Assembly (NCBI GenBank): GCA_938015445.1
Contig: CALLPE010000029.1
Span: 62,001 to 126,000 of the forward strand
Reading direction: 5' to 3'
DNA from: an uncultured Pirellulales bacterium
GTDB taxonomy: Bacteria > Planctomycetota > Planctomycetia > Pirellulales > Thermoguttaceae
DNA length: 64,000 nucleotides
Under the pieces are notes generated by a model, which saw only the letters and a list, made by a program, of their open reading frames with translations, had not been told where the DNA came from and did not search any database. The position numbers were made by a program, and so were the translations under genes. Numbering within the stretch: position 1 is the first letter of the stretch; every line of letters begins with the position of its first letter. Positions 48,501 through 58,100 of this stretch are shown piece by piece.

Positions 48501-51125
48501 ACTGCCGGGATGCGACTCCGCAAAACTCTTGTAAGCAGCGATGGCCGCAGCGAACTCATCGCTCAGTTTGGCCGGCGGCGGCTCGCCGGGTTTGCGGTCG
48601 GCCAGCGCGCGGGACAGCAGCTTCCGCGCGTGCCGGTCCAAGGCTGCGGCGCGGCCGAAGGTCGCCCGCTCGACCGCCGACGTGCTGCCCGGCGGCGCTT
48701 GCGCCAACGTCGGCACCCCAGCCGCAAACTTGGCAAACTCGCCATAAATCTCGGCCGCAACGGAGAAGGCCCCCTGCTGCTCGAACAGCCGGGCGATGCC
48801 GAAGACACGTTCGGCGGCCTGCGCCGCCAGCGGGCTTTCCGGCAGCTCGGCAATCAGTTTCGTCCATCCGGCCAGCACCGCCTTGAACTCCGGCGTGAGC
48901 GGCACCTCCTGCGCAGGCCGGTACTGTTTGAGCACCCGGGAAAGCTCGCGGCCAGCGCGCAACTGCTGGAAGTCCACCATCGCGAAAGCCGCATACTGGT
49001 CGGCCAGCGGCACCGCCTTCTCGGCTTTAACGCGCAGCGCCGCTTCCGCCACGTCGTCATACTCCAGCGCACGGTAGTGGTCGGCTATTGCCGAAACTAT
49101 CCGCCTGATGTACGCCAACCGCGGCGAACCGTGCTCCACACCGGCGTGAAGTTCGTACAGACGCACCAGGGCCTTTTGCAACCGGCTGTCCAATTGGCGC
49201 GGGACGCTCAGCCCTGCGGCCACCAGCCGTTGATGTTCCCGGGCGACCTGTGCCAGTTGCAGCTCGATCAGGGTCAACTCGGCGGAAACCGGCCTGTCGA
49301 ATGGCAAATTGCCGGCCAAGGCGGTGTACATCGCCTCGACCACCGCCATTTGGTCGTGCTCCAGCCACGGTTTGACATGCTGCTGCAACGCTTTGGCAGC
49401 CGTGGCGGAGTATTGAACGTCGTAGGCTATCATTTTGGCCCAGGTGCCGAGCAGCTCTTTCTGCAACTCGGAAAGCTTGGCGTTTTCCTGCGGTGTGCCT
49501 TTCTTGATGTTCTCGGCGAACTGATGTCGTGCTGCGGCATCCAACAAGCTCGCATGGCGCTCGGCGTCCAGAGGCCAGTTGGGGCTATCCGGCGGCACGG
49601 CTCCCAGCAGCCGGCGACTCTGCTCCAAAACCAGCCGATACACGGCCGCAGCGTCTCTACCGCCGGATGTGCCCGCAGCGGCCCAATCGGAGAGAATCTT
49701 GCCAGCGATTTCCAACGCTTGACGGGCGGCCGGCTCCAACCCGGCGCGGACGACCGGCAGGGCGATTTCCAGCGCCCAGCCCTCCGGGCCGCGAAGCGTC
49801 GCCAGCGGCTCGGCCCAGGGCATTCCGGCGGCTGCCTGTTGTGCCTGTGCGGCCAGCGCGGCTTGTTCGGCCCACATCGGCTCGGTCGGGTATTCCGTGC
49901 GGATCGTCTGCAACACAGCCACCGCTTCTGCCAGCGCACTGGGCAGCGCCGCGTCTTTGACCGTTACAGGCAGTTTTCCCACCCGAGCTTGATCGGCCAA
50001 CCACTTTTCGCCTGCGCGACGTTTACAATCGGCCAGGGCTTTCAGCGCCAGCAGTCGTGCCGGTCGCGGCAACGGTGCGGCAAGCAGCGCTTCAATGCCT
50101 TTGGCAGCCGCCGGATAAACTGCGTTGTCGAGGTACTGGGTTGCAAGGTGCTTGGTCAGTTGCTCGACCATTGTACGGACTTCTTCCTCGCGCAGGCCAA
50201 TCTTGATCGCCTCGACCGCCGTTGATAGCGCAATCTGGTCGGCTGGCGACAACGCCGCGCCGGCGGCCGGCTTGCCCGATTGACGGCTCAACAGAATCGC
50301 CGCCGCAATCAACTGCCTGCGGGCCTGCTGGGCAAGTCGGTGCGTGCCGTTGGCGGCCACCCATTTGGCCGCTGCTTCCACGCGTGTTGCAGTAGCACAG
50401 TCGGACAGCTCGCGGTTCAGCACGTACCACTGTGCGGCGACCGCTTGGGGGGTGTTGGGATGGTCAGCCGCCAGCTTTCGCAGAATGGCAAGCCCTTCAG
50501 GCACAGCGTCGCCACCGCTGCGGAGCTTGATCTGGCCCAGCAGGAGCGCAGTCTGCAACGGGTCGGCGTCTTTGGCATGCAGTGTGAGCACCTGTTGAAC
50601 GAGTTTGTGGGCCTCGGCCAGTTCGTCCAGCGTCACAAGTGCTTCGGCCTGGATGGTAAGCACCTTTGCGCGCTGCGCCGAACTGAGCGACTTGTCGGCC
50701 AGCAGCAGCTTGCACTCGGCGTCGGCCTGGGACGCCAAGCCCTCGGTCGCCAGCAACTCGGCCAGTTTGATGCGCGCGTCCACATCGAAGCGCCGCGACT
50801 GAATCGCTTCCAGCATTTTGGCAGCGAATGGTTCTTCTGGGGCCAGACTTAGCGTTTGCTTCCAGGCGGCAATGGCCTCGTCCAACTCGCCGAGCTGATA
50901 ATGCGCTTTGCCCAGGAGCAAGAAGACCTCCGGGTTCTTCGGGTCGGTGGCTGCCGCTTGCTCGCACAGTTGGCGAGCCTTGGCGAAATCGCCGGCCGCG
51001 TAGGCGGTCTTGGCCTGCTGGTAGACGGCCTGGGCATCGGCCTGAGCCAGAGCGTCGCCTGCCAGCCACGAGGTCACTACAAGCAAAAAAACCGCACAAC
51101 CCAGCCAGGATGTGCCTGTGCGCAT
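45570..51125 (-). CDS. giant secreted TPR-repeat protein (about 1851 residues)
   Basis: The start at 51125 is preferred because AAGGAG lies seven bases upstream. An in-frame ATG at 51152 lacks such a site. The signal peptide ends ALAQ near residue 27. TPR motifs occupy residues about 30-220 (YQQAKTAYAAGDFAKARQLC, AIAAWKQTLSLAPEEP), then helical repeats of weaker pattern to about 1000, an Ala/Pro/Ser-rich linker with a coiled-coil start near 1050-1130, and a second clear TPR set to the end (AIVAYQRVINEYPTGQWVQEA, AIEAYTSFLRNYRRSPNAG). The C-terminal set resembles the YbgF/BamD kind of periplasmic TPR. It may be a scaffold for envelope complexes. A long antisense frame is open only because of GC-rich codon use. 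Confidence 0.85.
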   Translation of the reverse strand: MRTGTSWLGCAVFLLVVTSWLAGDALAQADAQAVYQQAKTAYAAGDFAKARQLCEQAAATDPKNPEVFLLLGKAHYQLGELDEAIAAWKQTLSLAPEEPFAAKMLEAIQSRRFDVDARIKLAELLATEGLASQADAECKLLLADKSLSSAQRAKVLTIQAEALVTLDELAEAHKLVQQVLTLHAKDADPLQTALLLGQIKLRSGGDAVPEGLAILRKLAADHPNTPQAVAAQWYVLNRELSDCATATRVEAAAKWVAANGTHRLAQQARRQLIAAAILLSRQSGKPAAGAALSPADQIALSTAVEAIKIGLREEEVRTMVEQLTKHLATQYLDNAVYPAAAKGIEALLAAPLPRPARLLALKALADCKRRAGEKWLADQARVGKLPVTVKDAALPSALAEAVAVLQTIRTEYPTEPMWAEQAALAAQAQQAAAGMPWAEPLATLRGPEGWALEIALPVVRAGLEPAARQALEIAGKILSDWAAAGTSGGRDAAAVYRLVLEQSRRLLGAVPPDSPNWPLDAERHASLLDAAARHQFAENIKKGTPQENAKLSELQKELLGTWAKMIAYDVQYSATAAKALQQHVKPWLEHDQMAVVEAMYTALAGNLPFDRPVSAELTLIELQLAQVAREHQRLVAAGLSVPRQLDSRLQKALVRLYELHAGVEHGSPRLAYIRRIVSAIADHYRALEYDDVAEAALRVKAEKAVPLADQYAAFAMVDFQQLRAGRELSRVLKQYRPAQEVPLTPEFKAVLAGWTKLIAELPESPLAAQAAERVFGIARLFEQQGAFSVAAEIYGEFAKFAAGVPTLAQAPPGSTSAVERATFGRAAALDRHARKLLSRALADRKPGEPPPAKLSDEFAAAIAAYKSFAESHPGSSLAAGAINSILGVALEYARADAWGVAEGIYAELLQSKLPVRRPERLEFARGVCQMGQAIPDHAREVLTALTAAGLHGQGEPSGETLLAGMFLGSETGGWDDWDRMEKDELGDKLSMHGDALTLPGSGAAGARPDGSLSNRVADARADKPQSRPAEQPSPVKPSPRAPAPASKPMSTHESRLGAETAESKRDAELLALIRRQESQRATLVAQLREQVAYNQPVAQQAEGEQAQQALPAMVVSEEELARQEKAIAAAYDIFQAVRQKYPTTATAEQARAEILVMVNHWRGLTQWERAAALAAKFLSDNPADSQLPQLRLEIARDRLAWAARPLERHVPRQVLLAEVARRFAAAREELVKIVSDFPREKSCQQEAQWDNATSFLSEARTIAAVSPTLARGQYVRAARELHGVSLRYPDHPKLGSIPQMLWEIAEEIERRGFFDEAIAVWNQLRNHDPLHPLAQQAALTTAQTYHTRLKRPLKAAEAYLEVNFDRGGSDEAAQAAVLQIGTELKQQKRWVEALYVLELFVNGFPRHPQAGQSLTMIGQIHQANEAWTDAIVAYQRVINEYPTGQWVQEAKWAIAECTINLSRWDEAAAAYRDFVAAYPQDGRVAEANRRIEILKDLARYQALVDEKGQRKAFDAQYQIGAIVRSQLSNPVKAIIEFRKVVSNWPESYVAAPALYEIGTAYLALGETDKAREALREVAAKYPTSPLAGDAMFLVGRSYEDEADRLAVATREKTREEAKEVAQRGAYQALQMERRSIEASQRERIAGLKAAGKGKEAEVQEAAEAFGRAQFFDANVMLFAQKAEQDVEALSAAQMADRQDKINAALRKAVEAYQATAKIVGSNKADVALLQMANIYDQRLKDPKAALQTWLEIVRQFSGTAVAEDASWKIAQYYEREGKYAEAIEAYTSFLRNYRRSPNAGAAQFAIAECYERLGQWVAAMDSYNNYINNFPDGPLVAKAKAQINWIKTYRL

Positions 51126-51821
51126 AGGAAAACTCCTTGCTTTGGTAGTCATCGATGTGCAAGGTCAGAGGCCTGGGCGGTGGGCCAGCCCCGGCGCTCG
51201 ACACACCGTTACGGTACTTGGCTGGCTTTACTGAGTAGCCGGCCCGGCAAGAGCTATCTACCACCCGCGCAGGCGCACCGCGGCGAAATAGGCCATTTGC
51301 GCGGGCAAGCGGTGGCGAAAGCACGCATTACTAAGCAACTGCCAGCACTAACCGATCAAAGGTTCCTCAAGGCCAACTAGTCGATTGTACTTTATTGCGC
51401 CGGTGCTAGGTTTGCTCGCCATGAGAAAGTTCTAGCCTGCGCTACGGTTGCCATCCCCGGCAGCGATCGGCCCAATAACGACCAGTTGTTTGCCGGTATA
51501 ATCCGGCCGGTTCTCCGTTGGGCTACACCGGTTAGACTACTGGCACCTGCGAAAAGTTCCCCACGGATTGCAAGTTTCTTACAAATCGCGCTTTTCGGGC
51601 CGCAATTGGCGTAGGTTTTGCCGTTTTTGTCTTGGCTGGTCTGGCCAGCCACTTTTCCCGCGCTGCCGACTGAGGCACAATGGGCTACCAACTGAGGCAG
51701 AATTGGTTTTCCACGCCGGGCGTGGCCGTAGAGTAGTACAGAGCTACTATGCTGCTGCGCCGGCCGGGAGCGGACAGGACGTTTTGGCAAGCGTATCTGA
51801 CCATCACATTCGAGGAAAGAA
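51126..51821. other. long intergenic region between divergent genes
   Basis: About 700 bases between the giant TPR gene and the ZIP transporter. It must carry both promoters, but none is clear. A diverged 22-base pair built on ACTGAGGCA lies at 51668-51711. No other element was seen. Confidence 0.4.
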
Positions 51822-52646
51822 ATGGAACATCCGCTACTGGACTGGTTGATGTCACGTCATGTGGTGGTGCAAGCATTGTTGGCCGGGATGTTCACCTGGG
51901 CGGTAACGGCATTGGGTGCCGCCCTGGTATTCTTCACCAAGCGCTTCAATCAAAAGCTGATGGACGGCATGTTGGGGCTGGCAGCCGGTGTGATGATCGC
52001 CGCCAGCTACTGGTCGCTGTTGGCCCCGGCCATCGAAATGTCCGAGGGCGATTGGAAGCCCGCAGCCATCGGCTTCCTCCTCGGCGGCGGCTTCCTTTAT
52101 CTGATAGACAAAATCCTGCCGCATTTGCACATCGGCAAAGAGCTTAAAGACGCCGAGGGGTTGCAAACCCACTGGCAACGGGCGGTGTTGCTGATGCTGG
52201 CTATCACCCTGCACAACATTCCCGAGGGACTGGCCGTCGGCGTGGCCTTCGGCTCCAGCGCCCACATTGCCGATGCTGAGCTTTCGCGCAAATTGTTTTT
52301 CGGCGCAGTGGCCTTGGCCATCGGCATCGGACTGCAAAACTTTCCCGAGGGACTGGCCGTAGCCATGCCGCTGCGCCGGGAAGGTATGGGCCGGCTGAAG
52401 GCGTTTTGGTACGGGCAGATTTCGGCGATCGTCGAGCCAGTGGCCGCGGTGCTGGGCGCCTGGGCCGTAATGTCGATGGCCGCTGTGTTGCCTTATGCGC
52501 TGGCCTTCGCCGCCGGAGCGATGCTGTTCGTGGTCGTCGAGGAACTGATCCCCGAGTCTCAGCGCAATGGCTACAGCGACTTTGCCACCGGCGGAGCATT
52601 GCTGGGATTTACGGTAATGATGGTTCTCGACGTGGCGCTGGGCTGA
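51822..52646 (+). CDS. ZIP family divalent metal transporter
   Basis: A 274-residue inner-membrane protein with about eight hydrophobic segments, of the GufA/ZupT branch. The metal-path motif of TM4 is HNIPEG at 131-136, and TM5 carries QNFPEG at 172-177, where many ZIPs have His for Gln. Family members import zinc and often iron or manganese. The ribosome site AGGAAAG precedes the ATG closely. The gene is monocistronic, and converges on resB across a gap holding a 22-base array. A Zur or Fur site is not evident. Confidence 0.92.
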   Translation: MEHPLLDWLMSRHVVVQALLAGMFTWAVTALGAALVFFTKRFNQKLMDGMLGLAAGVMIAASYWSLLAPAIEMSEGDWKPAAIGFLLGGGFLYLIDKILPHLHIGKELKDAEGLQTHWQRAVLLMLAITLHNIPEGLAVGVAFGSSAHIADAELSRKLFFGAVALAIGIGLQNFPEGLAVAMPLRREGMGRLKAFWYGQISAIVEPVAAVLGAWAVMSMAAVLPYALAFAAGAMLFVVVEELIPESQRNGYSDFATGGALLGFTVMMVLDVALG

Positions 52647-52656
52647 AGCAAAAGTG

Positions 52657-52722
52657 GGACAGCACATCGAAACGTCTGGGCCAGCGCATCGAAACAACTG
52701 GGGAGGTGCATCAGTAACTTGC
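52657..52722. repeat. 22-base tandem array, about 2.6 copies
   Basis: The core GCATCGAAAC (ACATCGAAAC in the first copy) recurs 22 bases apart, with a third partial copy (GTGCATCAGTAAC). It starts ten bases past the stop codon of the ZIP transporter and runs to about 30 bases before the resB stop, filling the convergent gap. Confidence 0.8.
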
Positions 52723-52754
52723 GCCCCAGACGACGCACGAGCGTAGGGCATCCA

Positions 52755-54980
52755 TCAGCCCGATGTCGAGCTTGTGAGCAACTTGTTTCTCGCCAAATGC
52801 CCGCGGAAATAGTACACCACGGCGATTCCCACTACGATCAGCAGCGAACCGGCGTATTTCAGCCCGCGACCGGGATCGTACGATACGGCCAGCCACGAAA
52901 GCCAGAACCTCTCGCGCTGTCCGAATCGTCCGACCAATTCTTCGTATTCGCGCCAGCCGGGACGAACCGGCCCCCAACGGCCTTCCTGAAAGAAACGGTA
53001 GCATCGCCCGGTGACCGGATCGGTCACGTCTACGGGGGCGTTCATCGAGATGCAAGCGTTTTCGACGATCGGTTCCAGAGGCCGCGCCGCTTCGGCCTCT
53101 GATGGTTGCGGCTCGGGCGGGCCAGCTCGGGCGGCGCTGCGCCCCGATTCCGGCAGGCGCAGGAAATCCACGTAGCTTTCAAAACTTTCGGCCTTGCGGC
53201 TGCCGGGTTCCAGCCGCTGCCGAAATTGTCGGAGGTGAACTGCGAAGCCGAGTTTCACCGTTTGCGGTTTCAACGCTACTGTTACCTCGCGCGTGCCGCT
53301 TCGCACGGTATGCCGGTCGTCCGGCAGAGGGATGAGGAACTGCTCCGCCGCCAACCAAAACTCCTCGCTGGTCTCATCGACGGTAAGCCTTACCAGCACG
53401 CGGCGCTGGGGAACCTCGCGGCGGAACTTCGACTTGACGAACGGCACCGGACGGACGATCCACCCCGGCGCTTCCGACAGCAAAAACTCCTCTAGTTCCA
53501 CCACAATTTGCGAAAAGGCCAGTATCTTGCTGCCCGGCGACACCGCCATGGGGCTGTGTAACGGGTCGGAGGTTTCTTGGCCCGGCCAGGCGGCGGCGAT
53601 TTCCACCTTGGGTGGAAGCCACGTGCGGTAATACAGCCGGCGGTCGTGCCCCTGAATGATGTCGATGCGCCACCAGCGGGGATCATCTTCTGCCGGAGCA
53701 TCGCGGCCTTCCAGGGCCGCGTGCGCCGCTGCCACATCGACCCAATAAGCCCCGTACAGTCCGCGACGAAGATCGTGCTTGTTCAGCTCTGGCGTATTGG
53801 GGTAGAGGATTATCGCCTCAGGCTTTTCTTGGCCGCGGTGGACTGCAAAACGGATCGCCTGACTTTCGGTATCGAAGGCCATCAGTTCCACTTCCAGTCC
53901 TGTATCGGCCAGCGACTGCCGCGATTTGCGTTGGAACTGCTCCAGCGGAAAGCGGAACACCTGGCCAGCGAAGTAGAAAACCACCTGGCCGAACGGTCCC
54001 AATTGACCATCGGGCAGAGCTTTGAGGAAGGCTTCGGTTTCATCAGCGCTGCCAGACATCCAGAACGAGACGCGCGGGCCAAGTTGCGTCTGCGCGGACT
54101 GACCCACGCCGGTCGGCCGGATGGCGGCGTGCGGACCGCCGCCACGCACCGACAGCGTAAGAGTTTCTGACCAGGGTTCGTGCCTGGCTCGCTGGTCATC
54201 TGCCAGCACGGTCAACCGCACCGTAACGCCGGGCACGCTTTGCCGCCGCGAGTGGCTACAGTAGTCGAGCACCTCCAGCCGAATGCCGTCGCGCTGATAC
54301 AGCACGCCGCTGGAGCGGTACGCCAAACGCCACGGGAACCAGGCCAGCCGCTGGTAGTCTTCCCAATTGAATGGCCCGCCCACAAATGGCACGCGGATCG
54401 GCTCGGCAAACTGGGCTGGCCAATCGGTTTGGTCATCGAGCGCGCCGGTGCCGTGCGGCACAGCGGATGTTCTCTTTTGCGCTTCATCACTGCGCGGCAT
54501 AACGGCCAGCTCGAAGTAGTCACGGTGAAGCACTTCGATCGTATCGGCGGTTTGGCCTTCGAAGATGCCCAACCGAGCCGAAATCCCCCAGCGCTGTGAA
54601 GTCCAGAATCCCGCCAGCAACACCAGTATTCCCGTGTGAGTTAGTAGGAAGCCGATATGCCGCCTGCGCCAGGGAAAGCGAACCACCATGGCTGCGGCGA
54701 CGTTTATTGCCAGCAGCGCACCCAGCGCGCGGAACCAACCCGTGCTGTAAATGCCGAATTGGCTGACCGCTTCGTCGTACTTGCTTTCCAGGAAGGTGGC
54801 CCAGGCCAGCACCACGGCCAGCAAGAAGATCAGCGGTACGGCCAGATAAAGCGAGGCGAGCGAACGCAGAATCAGTGCGGCGGCCTGCCACAGCCCGCCG
54901 GCAGATGGCCGCTGCCCCACCTCGATTGCTTCGCGGCTGTTGGCGTTGTCGTTCGCATTACGGTGCTGGTCATGCGTCAT
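52755..54980 (-). CDS. resB: ResB/Ccs1-type cytochrome c biogenesis protein
   Basis: System II cytochrome c maturation, in which ResB works with ResC/CcsA to pass heme to apocytochrome c outside the membrane. The protein is about 741 residues. Transmembrane segments lie near residues 40-60 (ASLYLAVPLIFLLAVVLAW), 85-105 (GALLAINVAAAMVV) and 115-135 (HIGFLLTHTGILVLLAGFW), with a fourth near the C terminus. A large periplasmic domain lies between the third and fourth. The C-terminal stretch VSYDPGRGLKYAGSLLIVVG is the usual ResB ending. Start 54980 (MTHDQHRNAN) is chosen over a longer frame. No CcsA gene is adjacent, and in some planctomycetes the two are fused. Confidence 0.87.
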   Translation of the reverse strand: MTHDQHRNANDNANSREAIEVGQRPSAGGLWQAAALILRSLASLYLAVPLIFLLAVVLAWATFLESKYDEAVSQFGIYSTGWFRALGALLAINVAAAMVVRFPWRRRHIGFLLTHTGILVLLAGFWTSQRWGISARLGIFEGQTADTIEVLHRDYFELAVMPRSDEAQKRTSAVPHGTGALDDQTDWPAQFAEPIRVPFVGGPFNWEDYQRLAWFPWRLAYRSSGVLYQRDGIRLEVLDYCSHSRRQSVPGVTVRLTVLADDQRARHEPWSETLTLSVRGGGPHAAIRPTGVGQSAQTQLGPRVSFWMSGSADETEAFLKALPDGQLGPFGQVVFYFAGQVFRFPLEQFQRKSRQSLADTGLEVELMAFDTESQAIRFAVHRGQEKPEAIILYPNTPELNKHDLRRGLYGAYWVDVAAAHAALEGRDAPAEDDPRWWRIDIIQGHDRRLYYRTWLPPKVEIAAAWPGQETSDPLHSPMAVSPGSKILAFSQIVVELEEFLLSEAPGWIVRPVPFVKSKFRREVPQRRVLVRLTVDETSEEFWLAAEQFLIPLPDDRHTVRSGTREVTVALKPQTVKLGFAVHLRQFRQRLEPGSRKAESFESYVDFLRLPESGRSAARAGPPEPQPSEAEAARPLEPIVENACISMNAPVDVTDPVTGRCYRFFQEGRWGPVRPGWREYEELVGRFGQRERFWLSWLAVSYDPGRGLKYAGSLLIVVGIAVVYYFRGHLARNKLLTSSTSG

Positions 54981-55087
54981 GCTGACAGCCGTTTGGGTTA
55001 GTAGGTGGCTAGGCGCCTGATAAACCCCGAGGGCAGCAGTTGCTTGTCGCATGCAGCCATCGGCGACAAAAACTCATTGTGCGCTGT

Positions 55088-55171
55088 CAACCGCCAGGTA
55101 GTCTAGATCAACCGCTGGGCAGTCTAGATCAACCGGCAGCTACTGTAGATCAACCGCTAGGTAGTATAGCG
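55088..55171. repeat. 21-base tandem array, four copies
   Basis: Copies start at 55088, 55109, 55130 and 55151. Each begins CAACCG, and the first three end TAGAT. The array ends three bases before the stop codon of the 1313-residue gene. Read in the direction of that gene, all three frames contain stops, so it is not lost coding sequence. Confidence 0.92.
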
Positions 55172-55173
55172 GC

Positions 55174-58100
55174 TTAGCGGGGTGCCGTCTCGGCCAGCAA
55201 CTGCTCCACGGCTGCGTGCACCGGTTGCGACTGGAGCACGATCAGGCAGGCCGATGTCGGGTCGAAGTACAGCGCGCCGGGACCGCCCGCCTCCTGCCAG
55301 CTTGCCGGCGCCACGCTGGTACGTATCTTCTCGCAGAGTTCGGCTGGGCTTGTGCCTGCGTCGAGCAATTGGCCGATGGGATAGAACTCCAGTTCCAGGC
55401 GTGCGGCCAGCGCTTGGCGCGACGTGATTTCGATAGTTCGTTTATCGACTATCCGCCAGGCAAGCCCCAACGGCCCAAGCAGCTCGCGCAAAGCCGCTGC
55501 GAGCGGTTGTTTGTGTACCGTGAGGCTGACTTTGGTAGCAGCCGTTTTTCCCGCGCTGGCCAGGGCGGCGTGATCGATCAGTATTTGGCACTCGGCGGCC
55601 TGTGCCAGGTACGCCGCCACTGCGCCCAGCGCCGTCGGCTGGCGGAAGTTGGCCGTCAATTCCCGCTGCAACATCGGACTGGCTGCGGCTCGGCGGCTTT
55701 GCAGACTGAGAAGCTCGCGCTGCAAACCGCTGCGTGGCGACAACCTGCGTGCTGTGCGCAGTTTGTCCAAGAAGATAACAATCCGCTGATGTACGCTTTC
55801 GGTCTGGATGATCGACAGGCCGCGCTCCGCCGCCTGCAATTTGCCGCGGCCGCCGGCGATGTGCCAGGAGTCAGCAGCAACCAGCTTCTGCACCAGCAGG
55901 CCCAACATTTCGGTTTCCGCTTTATCGCGGGCCAGATCGTCCAGCGGGTAGTCGCGCGCAATCAGGCGCTGACGATGTTCTTCCGGGCTAGTCAGCAACA
56001 CCTGCGTCTTTTCGACTACGCAAATCAGCCCGCGGTCGTCGGCAATTTCCTCCAGCGCTTTGCCGAAGGTGGCGCCTGCGAGGTCGATGCTTACCGGATC
56101 GTCCAGCGCCACATCCAGTTCTGCCAGGGCGTCTGTGTCGAGGGTGATCGGCAAATTGCTCAACTGGGCAAGCACTTCCACTGCCCGAAGCAACGGAACA
56201 CGATCCAGTCGCAGCGCCGGCAGGCGCTCGGCCAGTCGGGCGGGGATGTCGGGCAGATCGATCGGTGGAGCCGGTTCCGGTTGCAGCGGCTCGACGGTCG
56301 GTTCCCCCTTGTCCCCCTCTGGATGCGGCGACGGTTTTTCTGTCGGCCCCGCAGGCTTGGCCCCCAGCGCTGGCTTCGCGGCAGGCTGCGGACCGATCTG
56401 CGGAAGCGCGTCGGCTTTGGCCGCGGCGTCGCCTCCCAGGGTAGCCAACCGCTCGAGCAACTCCGGATCAGTGTGCTTAGAAACAAATCGGACCGAGCCG
56501 TCGGCCATACCGACCAGCATCCCGTCGGGCTGACCGCTGCCGAATCCATCCGGCCCGTTGACGTACGGGCGTTTGGTCAGGGGCCGGGCGGTGGCCTCTC
56601 CGCCGGAAGCCCACGGTCCCAAGCGGTCCACCACCCCCATCACGGCGATGGTGTTCGAGGCCCCCCGCGGCAAGTCTTCCAACCGAGTGGTTCGGCCGTA
56701 GCCGAACATGCCAGCGCGCGGATCGCTGGCCGGCAGCCGTCCGGCATCCACCCCGACGCCCGCCACGCCCACATAGTGCGTGGCGGGAAAGCCTGCGGGG
56801 CAGGTGCGCTGCTCGATGGCAGGGTTGATTACCTCCGGCAGCACGCGGCGCGCAACACGCTCATTCTGGCCGCTGTTCCACGGATAGCCGAACTGCAACT
56901 GCCGATGCCAATCGGCGTGATCGAAATACGGAAGCAATTGGGCCAGCCAGCTCAGCCGCGTTTCTGGCGGCAACAGCGCCCCGCCTTCAGCGGCGGGAGG
57001 AAATTGTTTGTACGCCTTGCCGTAGCCGGCCAGGGCCTCCAGCAAGCGCACATGGTTGGCCGCGTCGGCGCGCAGGGCTGCGGCATACCACTCGGCCACG
57101 ATGGCTGCGCGGCTATCCAGCGCGGCGGCGGCCAGCACCGCGGGGGCTTCGCTCCAATTGGTTCTCAACCAGGCGACGTGCTCGGCAAGCTCGATCTGCG
57201 AGCCATCCAGCGCAGCCAGCGATTGCCTGAGCAACTCCTCGTATCGCTGTGCCGCTTCGATCGGCAACTGGCCCGCCTTGAGTTTCTCGCCCACCGAGTC
57301 GGCAAGCCCTTTCAGCCCGGTACGGGCGGCCGACAGCAGCTCCTCCAGCGCGCTGCGGCAGCGATCGGCAGCCGTCTCGCCCGAGCACACCAACGCCAGT
57401 TGCGTGTGAAGCACTTCGCGCCACACAGCCATGCAGCCCAGTGCGTCGGGCAGTTCCCACAGCGTGCTCCAAGCGGCTTTCCCTTGCGGCCATACGTCCA
57501 TTAGACGCTGGGGCAGCGGCCAGGCGGCCTCCCGCGCGGCCTGCAAATCGACCAGAAACACAAGGTCGAAATCGCCGGCCCCGGCGGCCGAGACCAGCCG
57601 CTCGATGGCGATGCTGCGAAGCCGCACCTGGCTGCGAGTGTGAAGATGACGCAAGATGTCTTCGTGCCCGGTCACAACAACCGACTTCCCCACCACTGCC
57701 AGCGGATGCATCCAATCGCCGCGATTCGCCCGACGGCACTGCTGGCCGAACACCACCAGTCCAGCAGGTTCGCCGAAGTTGGACAGCCGCGATGCATCGT
57801 AGTCGGGCTGAAGCTCTATTACCACCACACAGCGGTGCGGCAAACCGGCCAAATCGTCGCTAGCCAGGGTGATGCGCCGGATTGCCGATGCATCAAGGCC
57901 CAGCGACTGGATGGCTGCGCCGCAGGTCTGCCGCCAGACTTCCAGCGGCTTACCGGAACCGCCAAGCGCATGCGGCAAACCGGTGATCCGCAAAGCATTG
58001 TAACTGAGCAGCAAAACCGTCCCGTCGGGCAACCAGCGGCGATCCAACCTTTCGCCGGGAGTAGGGGCGGGTGGCGGTACCTCCGCCGGCTGCGGCGCTT

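Noticed and set aside
45468-50225. Long open frames antisense to the giant TPR gene (502 and 609 codons)
   Set aside because: They mirror the GC-rich codon pattern of the TPR gene, show no family features or ribosome sites, and the minus-strand protein has clear TPR motifs.
55049-55170. Plus-strand reading of the 21-base array as QPLGSLD heptapeptides
   Set aside because: Open in one plus-strand frame, but no start codon with a ribosome site lies upstream. Probably chance from the period of 21.
55216-57504. 762-codon frame antisense to the fusion protein gene
   Set aside because: Composition-driven shadow. The minus strand holds the recognisable domains.
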